Below, in pieces: positions 5,741 through 9,642 of a DNA stretch of 9,642 nucleotides. Position numbers and translations under genes: made by a program. Origin of the DNA: Oscillospiraceae bacterium. GTDB taxonomy: Bacteria > Bacillota_A > Clostridia > Oscillospirales > Oscillospiraceae. Positions within the stretch are counted from its first letter, which is position 1. Each line of letters starts with the position of its first letter. The notes below the pieces were generated by a model, which saw only the letters and a program-made list of their open reading frames with translations, was not told the origin of the DNA and did no database searches. Location of the stretch: assembly GCA_017455225.1 (NCBI GenBank), contig JAFTBL010000156.1, positions 1 to 9,642 on the forward strand, given 5' to 3'.

Positions 5741-6642
5741 TGTTCGGTTACGTGCATCCCTCCGCCGAGGGCTTGGGGAAAGAGGATCTGCGCCGCTATC
5801 AAAGTGTCTACTGCGGCCTGTGCCACACGCTGGCGCGGCGGTATGGCCTGTTTCCCCGGCTGTTTCTCAATTATGACATGGCATTTCTTGCCGTGCTGCT
5901 GCAGCCGGGGTGTGAAAGCGAGGGCCGTCGCTGCATCGTCCATCCCCTTCGCCGCAGGCCCTGCCAATGCGCCTGCGCCGCGCTGGACGCCGCGGCGGAT
6001 CTGAGCGTGATCCTGCTGTGGTGGCAGATCCGGGACGGCATCCGGGATCACGGCGCGGCGGCAGGGCTTCGATACCGCTTGGCGGCGGCGGCTCTGCGCA
6101 AAAGCTACCGCAAGGCTGCCGGGCTGCGCCCGGCCTTTGACGAAACGGTGTCCCACCAGATCGCCGCGCTGGACAAGCTGGAGCGGGAAAACTGCCCCAC
6201 GCTGGACGCACCTGCGGACTGCTTCGGCCGGCTGCTGGCCTGCGCGGCAGACGCGGAGGGGGAGGAAAAACGCCGGCGTGTGTTGGCACACCTTCTCTAC
6301 CATCTCGGCCGCTGGATCTATTTGGCGGACGCGGCGGACGATCTTGCAAAGGATCTGCGCCACGGCGCGTACAATCCGCTGGCCTATCGCTTCACGCCGG
6401 TGAACGGCCGCCTGACGGACGAGGATCGGGCAACACTGGGGCAGACCATGGATCAGTCGGTGCGTCAGATGGCCTCCGCCTGTGAGTTGGCGGAGTTCGG
6501 CCCCTATCGCGGTCTGGTGGAAAACGTGGTATATGAAGGATTATATCTGGTGGGCGGGGCCGTGCTGGACGGCACGTTTCGCCGCAGGATGAGAGCGAGA
6601 TCGGTGAAACCCGACGGAAAGGCAGGATCTGCAGATGGCTGA
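5740..6642 (+). CDS. DUF5685 family protein, function unknown
   Basis: I recognise the family by its opening MFGYVHP, the [14 protein letters not shown] motif (23-36) and [12 protein letters not shown] (43-54). No function is established. The 300-residue product looks almost entirely alpha-helical and soluble. Cysteines fall in three groups: C25/C28 (CGLC), C58/C65, and C75/C77/C79 (PCQCAC), a plausible metal site. A second striking segment is [20 protein letters not shown] (192-211): Asp at 197, 201 and 205, then G-x-Y-N-P. This resembles the second Asp-rich DxxxD motif of squalene/phytoene-synthase-like enzymes, but I cannot find a convincing first motif. The ATG sits in the previous stop (TAATG), and the gene overlaps the J-domain gene by 8 nt. 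In Clostridia this gene usually neighbours such a J-domain gene, so the two products probably act together. Confidence 0.8.
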   Translation: MFGYVHPSAEGLGKEDLRRYQSVYCGLCHTLARRYGLFPRLFLNYDMAFLAVLLQPGCESEGRRCIVHPLRRRPCQCACAALDAAADLSVILLWWQIRDGIRDHGAAAGLRYRLAAAALRKSYRKAAGLRPAFDETVSHQIAALDKLERENCPTLDAPADCFGRLLACAADAEGEEKRRRVLAHLLYHLGRWIYLADAADDLAKDLRHGAYNPLAYRFTPVNGRLTDEDRATLGQTMDQSVRQMASACELAEFGPYRGLVENVVYEGLYLVGGAVLDGTFRRRMRARSVKPDGKAGSADG

Positions 6643-7267
6643 TCCCTACAAGGTACTGGGTATAGCGCCCTCGGCGACGGACGAGGAGGTCAAAAAGGCC
6701 TACCGGGATCTGGCGCGCAAGTACCACCCCGACAATTATCATGACAATCCGCTGGCGGATCTGGCGCAGGAGCGCATGAAGGAGATCAACGAGGCCTACG
6801 AGCAGATCCAGACCAGCCGCAAGGGCCGCACAGGCCAAGCCGGCAGCTACGGCAGCTATCAAAACACCTACGGCGGTTATCAAAGCTCCTACGGCAGCGG
6901 GCCCTTCTACCGCATTCGCATGGCGATCAACCAAGGGGATCTCAATCTGGCGGAGGAATTGCTCAACGCCCAGCAGGAGCGCGGCGGCGAGTGGAATTTT
7001 CTGAAGGGCTCGGTGTGCTATCGCCGGGGCTGGATGGACGAGGCACACCGCTATTTTCAGACGGCGGCGCAGATGGAGCCGGACAACGAGGAGTACCTCC
7101 GGGCGCTGGACATGATGGAGGGTCGAAGCGGGAACGTCTATCATCCGCAGGGCTTCCGCTCCATGACCACTGCCGGCTGCGGCAGTGACCCTCTCGGCCG
7201 CGTCTGCGGCACGCTGCTGTGCGTGAATTGTTTGTTTGGCGGCGGCGGATACTATTTCTGCTGCTGA
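6635..7267 (+). CDS. J-domain protein with TPR-like segment and Cys-rich C-terminus
   Basis: Residues 4-60 form a J domain ([20 protein letters not shown], then the diagnostic HPD at 31-33, then [12 protein letters not shown]). It should stimulate the ATPase of DnaK-type Hsp70. There are no DnaJ zinc-finger or substrate domains, so it is a class-C type J protein, not DnaJ itself. A Gly/Ser/Tyr-rich linker (about 66-90, GSYGSYQ-type repeats) leads to a helical TPR-like pair (about 93-160, with [18 protein letters not shown]). The last 30 residues are cysteine-rich: C182, C191, C196, C199, C209 and C210, ending in GGGGYYFCC. Related Clostridia proteins end in similar Cys-rich tails, so this is probably a family trait, not a frameshift. 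Its ATG lies 8 nt inside the DUF5685 gene behind a GGCAGG site. The client is unknown; the DUF5685 protein is the obvious candidate. Confidence 0.87.
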   Translation: MADPYKVLGIAPSATDEEVKKAYRDLARKYHPDNYHDNPLADLAQERMKEINEAYEQIQTSRKGRTGQAGSYGSYQNTYGGYQSSYGSGPFYRIRMAINQGDLNLAEELLNAQQERGGEWNFLKGSVCYRRGWMDEAHRYFQTAAQMEPDNEEYLRALDMMEGRSGNVYHPQGFRSMTTAGCGSDPLGRVCGTLLCVNCLFGGGGYYFCC

Positions 7268-7268
7268 T

Positions 7269-7275
7269 AAGGAGG
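7269..7275 (+). promoter_or_regulatory. Shine-Dalgarno that fixes the yicC start
   Basis: AAGGAGG begins two bases after the J-protein stop and lies 9 nt before the ATG at 7285. The in-frame ORF extends upstream to 7219, but that stretch lies over the J-protein end and lacks the conserved MIRSMTGYG start. Confidence 0.8.
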
Positions 7276-7284
7276 AATGTACAG

Positions 7285-8163
7285 ATGATCAGAAGCATGA
7301 CCGGCTACGGACGTGCCCGACGCACGATAAACGGGCGCGACGTGACCGTGGAGGTGCGCAGCGTCAACAACCGGTATCTTGACTGCACCGTCAAGATGCC
7401 CCGCGCCTACGTCTTTGCCGAGGACGGGGTGAAGGCGCTGGTGCAAAAGACAGTCTCCCGCGGCAAGGTGGACGTCTTTATTACCATTGACTCCACCGGC
7501 GCCGACGCCACTGCGGTCACCGTCAACGAGCCGCTGGCGCGCAGCTATGCGCAGGCGCTGGGCAGATTGCAGGAAATGCTGGGGCTCCATGAGGAGATCA
7601 GCGCCGTCACGCTGGCCAAATTCCCCGACGTGCTGACCGTGACCAGGGCGGAGGAGGATCTGGAGTCCGTGGCGGCAGATATCGCTGCCGTGACCGCAGA
7701 GGCGCTGACGAGCTACAACGACATGCGCGCCGTGGAGGGCGAGAAGCTGGCGGAGGACATTCTGGGCCGGCTGAACACCATCGAGGCCACCGTAGGCAAG
7801 GTGGAGGAGCGCTCGCCCCAGACGGTCGCTGCATATCGGGAGCGGCTGGAAAATAAAATGCGCGAGGTGCTGCAGTCCACCGCCATCGACGAGGGGCGCA
7901 TCCTCACCGAGGCCGCCATCTTTGCCGACAAGATCGCCGTGGACGAGGAAACGGTGCGTCTGCGCAGCCACATCGCCCAGCTGCGCTCCATGCTCCACGG
8001 CAGCGAGCCGGTGGGGCGGAAGCTGGATTTTCTGATCCAGGAGGTCAACCGGGAGTGCAACACCATCGGCTCCAAGTGCAACGATCTTGCCATCGCGCAG
8101 GACGTGGTGAACATGAAGGCCGAGGTGGAGAAGATCCGGGAACAGGTGCAGAACGTCGAGTAA
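7285..8163 (+). CDS. yicC: YicC/YloC-family endoribonuclease
   Basis: A 292-residue member of the YicC family (YloC in Bacillus), now regarded as endoribonucleases active in RNA turnover. The N-terminus MIRSMTGYGRA and the nearby VRSVNNRYLD are the YicC N-domain signature. The C-terminal DUF1732 part is equally clear: DEGRILTEAAIFADKIAVDEE, then KLDFLIQEVNRECNTIGSKC, then the closing KIREQVQNVE. Length is normal. Its place directly before remA and gmk matches the yloC-remA-gmk-rpoZ order of Bacillus subtilis. It follows the J-domain gene by 17 nt with no terminator, so it is probably cotranscribed with the upstream genes. Confidence 0.96.
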   Translation: MIRSMTGYGRARRTINGRDVTVEVRSVNNRYLDCTVKMPRAYVFAEDGVKALVQKTVSRGKVDVFITIDSTGADATAVTVNEPLARSYAQALGRLQEMLGLHEEISAVTLAKFPDVLTVTRAEEDLESVAADIAAVTAEALTSYNDMRAVEGEKLAEDILGRLNTIEATVGKVEERSPQTVAAYRERLENKMREVLQSTAIDEGRILTEAAIFADKIAVDEETVRLRSHIAQLRSMLHGSEPVGRKLDFLIQEVNRECNTIGSKCNDLAIAQDVVNMKAEVEKIREQVQNVE

Positions 8164-8175
8164 ACGGAGAAGGAT

Positions 8176-8436
8176 ATGAAGCTGATCAATATCGGGTTCG
8201 GAAATCTCGTGTCCGCCCAGCGGCTGCTGGCGGTGGTGGCTCCCGACAGCGCGCCCATCAAGCGCCTTGTGCAGGAGGCACGGGATCGGGGCATGCTGAT
8301 CGACGCCACCTACGGCCGCAAGACGGCGGCGGTGCTGATCATGGACAGTGACCACGTGGTGCTTTCCGCTCTGCCTGTGGAGCGTCTGGCGCCGCGCATG
8401 GGCGTGGAGGCAGAGGAAATGGAGGACAAGGAATGA
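8176..8436 (+). CDS. remA: RemA/DUF370 family DNA-binding regulator
   Basis: The 86-residue product begins [20 protein letters not shown], and continues with [25 protein letters not shown] and ADRKT-like [20 protein letters not shown], the DUF370 signature along almost its full length. In B. subtilis RemA is a DNA-binding activator of biofilm-matrix and osmoprotection operons and forms ring-like oligomers. Its targets in gut-type Clostridia are unknown. The conserved start GFGN and the Arg/Lys-rich middle are present. A split Shine-Dalgarno GGAGAAGG (8166-8173) precedes the ATG. The stop overlaps the gmk ATG (ATGA). The extreme C-terminus (EAEEMEDKE) is acidic and outside the conserved fold. 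Confidence 0.95.
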   Translation: MKLINIGFGNLVSAQRLLAVVAPDSAPIKRLVQEARDRGMLIDATYGRKTAAVLIMDSDHVVLSALPVERLAPRMGVEAEEMEDKE

Positions 8437-9032
8437 GCGAAACGGGCAAGATCTTTATTGTGGCGGGGCCCTCCGGCGCCGGAAAAAGCACGGTGCTGGC
8501 GGAGCTGCTGCGAGGCAGGGACGATCTGTATTTCTCCGTATCTGCCACTACCCGCCAGCCCCGGGAGGGCGAGGTGGACGGACGTGACTACCATTTCATC
8601 TCGGCAGACCGGTTTCGCCGTATGATGGAGGAAGACGCCTTTCTGGAGTGCGCCGAATATGTGGGCAATTTTTACGGCACGCCCCGCAGGAATGTGGAGG
8701 ACGCCCTTGCCGCCGGTAAGGACGCCATTCTGGAGATCGAGGTGCAGGGCGCCGCGCAGGTCTATGCCCGCCGCCCGGATACCATCCGGGTCTTCATCAT
8801 CCCGCCCAGCTGGGAGGTGCTGGAAAAGCGCCTGACCGACCGGGGCACCGACACACCGGAAAAGATTCAGAAGCGGCTGCTGCGCGCCCGTGTGGAGCTG
8901 GACGCCGCCAGGGAATACGACTACATCGTGCTCAATGACACCGTGGAGAGCGCCGTGGAGGAGCTGCGCGCCATTATGCGCGCGGAGCATTGCCGCCCGG
9001 CTGACCGGATGAACGCGTTTTTGGAGCACTGA
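8433..9032 (+). CDS. gmk: Guanylate kinase
   Basis: Phosphorylates GMP to GDP with ATP, an essential cytosolic step of purine nucleotide synthesis and salvage. The 199-residue product shows the P-loop GPSGAGKS (12-19), the GMP-binding stretch [19 protein letters not shown] (37-55, with R41, R44 and Y53), YVGNFYGTP (76-84), the Asp/Glu segment LEIEVQGA (100-107) and the lid region [16 protein letters not shown] (134-149). All key parts are present and length is usual. It overlaps remA by 4 nt with GGAGGACAAGG (8420-8430) ahead. The adjacency to remA and rpoZ is the standard Firmicutes arrangement. Confidence 0.98.
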   Translation: MSETGKIFIVAGPSGAGKSTVLAELLRGRDDLYFSVSATTRQPREGEVDGRDYHFISADRFRRMMEEDAFLECAEYVGNFYGTPRRNVEDALAAGKDAILEIEVQGAAQVYARRPDTIRVFIIPPSWEVLEKRLTDRGTDTPEKIQKRLLRARVELDAAREYDYIVLNDTVESAVEELRAIMRAEHCRPADRMNAFLEH

Positions 9033-9079
9033 ACAGAATCAATAATTTTGCCGCAAGGCAGATGGGAAGGTAATATACT

Positions 9080-9298
9080 ATGATGCTCTATCCTGCAATG
9101 AACAAACTCACCGACTACGTGCCCAACCGCTATATGATGGTCAACGTGGTGGCTCGCCGTGCCCGCCAGATCGCCCAGGCGGCAGAGGAGGCCGGCGAGC
9201 ATTTGGCGGAAAAGCCGGTCACGATGGCCATCAACGAACTGGCGGAGGGCAAGTTCGACGCCCACGAGATCGACACCACCATTGCCGAAAAGCTCTGA
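9080..9298 (+). CDS. rpoZ: RNA polymerase omega subunit
   Basis: A 72-residue omega subunit, which helps assemble RNA polymerase by binding the beta-prime subunit. The Firmicutes pattern is clear: MLYPAMNKL, then NRYMMVNVVARRARQIAQAA (residues about 16-35), then EKPVTMAINELAEGK (44-58). Two adjacent ATGs (9080 and 9083) are possible starts; the first is 9 nt from GGGAAGG (9064-9070) and is chosen. A third ATG at 9098 would cut into the conserved start. Its position after gmk is typical. Confidence 0.94.
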   Translation: MMLYPAMNKLTDYVPNRYMMVNVVARRARQIAQAAEEAGEHLAEKPVTMAINELAEGKFDAHEIDTTIAEKL

Positions 9299-9337
9299 TC
9301 ACGGCGCGGGGCAGACAATGCGTAAGGGGGTGCAATG

Positions 9338-9642
9338 ATGCAGATCGTCAAGGTGGCGGTTTCCGCCGCCTCCTTTGCCATTGACAAGCCTTACGATTAT
9401 CTTGCCCCGGAGCCCGTTATGCCCGGTCAGCGTGTGATGGTACCCTTCGGGCGGGGCAACCGGTTGTGTGAGGCCATGGTTCTGTCCGTGGCCTCCGGTG
9501 TGCCCGATCATCCGATCAAGGCGATTGCGCAGCTGCTGGATGAGGAGCCTGTCATCGACGAAAAAGGCATTCGTCTGGCGCTGTGGATGCGCCAGCGGTA
9601 CTATTGCTCCTTCTACGACGCCCTTCATGTGATCCTGCCCGC
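9338..9642 (+). CDS. priA: N-terminal part of primosomal protein N' (PriA replication-restart helicase)
   Basis: The gene runs off the right edge; about 101 residues are visible. They form the PriA 3'-DNA-binding domain: KVAVSAASFAIDKPYDYL, then PGQRVMVPFGRGNRLCEAMV, then a LDEEPVIDEKGIRLALWM segment and RYYCSFYDALHVILP, all in family order. PriA recognises stalled forks and D-loops and reloads the replicative helicase. The helicase motifs lie beyond the window. Two adjacent ATGs (9335 and 9338) exist; the second is 7 nt from the AAGGGGG site (9324-9330) and is preferred. In B. subtilis coaBC stands between rpoZ and priA; here they are direct neighbours 39 nt apart. Confidence 0.93.
   Translation, partial: MQIVKVAVSAASFAIDKPYDYLAPEPVMPGQRVMVPFGRGNRLCEAMVLSVASGVPDHPIKAIAQLLDEEPVIDEKGIRLALWMRQRYYCSFYDALHVILP

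Noticed and set aside
7168..7187. 8-bp perfect hairpin CACTGCCG-GCTG-CGGCAGTG near the end of the J-domain gene
   Set aside because: It has no T-tract after it and lies about 80 nt inside the coding region, so it is not a terminator. GC-rich coding sequence gives such stems by chance.
7150..7267. The unusual Cys/Gly-rich C-terminus of the J-domain protein as a frameshift artefact
   Set aside because: Related Clostridia J-domain proteins beside DUF5685 also end in Cys-rich tails, and the stop is followed at once by a good Shine-Dalgarno for yicC, so the frame appears correct.
7252..8355. A 367-codon minus-strand open frame opposite yicC and remA
   Set aside because: Same GC-bias shadow effect; the translation is rich in His, Gln and Leu without recognisable domains, while yicC and remA are certain on the + strand.
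9048..9076. Promoter-like TTGCCG - 17 nt - TAATAT before rpoZ
   Set aside because: The start of transcription would fall at or inside the rpoZ start codon and leave out the Shine-Dalgarno, so it would not give a normal rpoZ message.

Overview
The window (about 60% G+C by eye) reads as ordinary chromosome of a high-GC anaerobic Clostridia member, most likely of the Oscillospiraceae type. This is inferred from gene content and order: an S1-domain protein beside ispD/ispF, a DUF3343/cysteine desulfurase pair, cdaA-cdaR, a cysteine-rich RseC, a DUF5685/J-domain pair, and the conserved Firmicutes run yicC(yloC)-remA-gmk-rpoZ-priA. Every gene is on the + strand and coding density is very high. I see no mobile element, CRISPR array, tRNA or rRNA.

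Layout. (1) Positions 1-325: the 3' end of an S1-domain protein with a repetitive Ala/Pro/Glu tail, closed by a strong intrinsic terminator. (2) Positions 330-1656: a near-consensus sigma-A promoter, then ispD and ispF overlapping by 4 nt (two steps of the MEP isoprenoid pathway), then a second terminator. (3) Positions 1697-3082: a DUF3343 putative S/Se-carrier-like protein and a PLP-dependent cysteine desulfurase/selenocysteine lyase-like protein. The second gene starts at TTG one codon after the first gene's stop and in the same frame. (4) Positions 3097-9642: a second good sigma-A promoter with a perfect 15-nt dyad at its predicted start site, then ten genes with no recognisable terminator between them. 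They are cdaA (c-di-AMP synthase), cdaR (YbbR regulator), an RseC/MucC-family protein, a DUF5685 protein, a J-domain protein, yicC, remA, gmk, rpoZ and the start of priA. Most neighbours overlap or lie less than 50 nt apart, so one long transcript is plausible.

How the genes fit together: the window holds housekeeping modules for isoprenoid precursors, cyclic-di-AMP signalling, RNA turnover (YicC), GMP phosphorylation, the RNA polymerase omega subunit and replication restart. Between them sit two poorly understood pairs (DUF3343 + desulfurase; DUF5685 + J-domain) and a solo RseC. I see no dramatic new system. The points most worth a second look are the in-frame one-stop junction of the DUF3343/desulfurase pair, the cysteine-rich DUF5685/J-protein pair (with a DxxxD motif recalling all-alpha isoprenoid synthases), and the dyad in the cdaA promoter.
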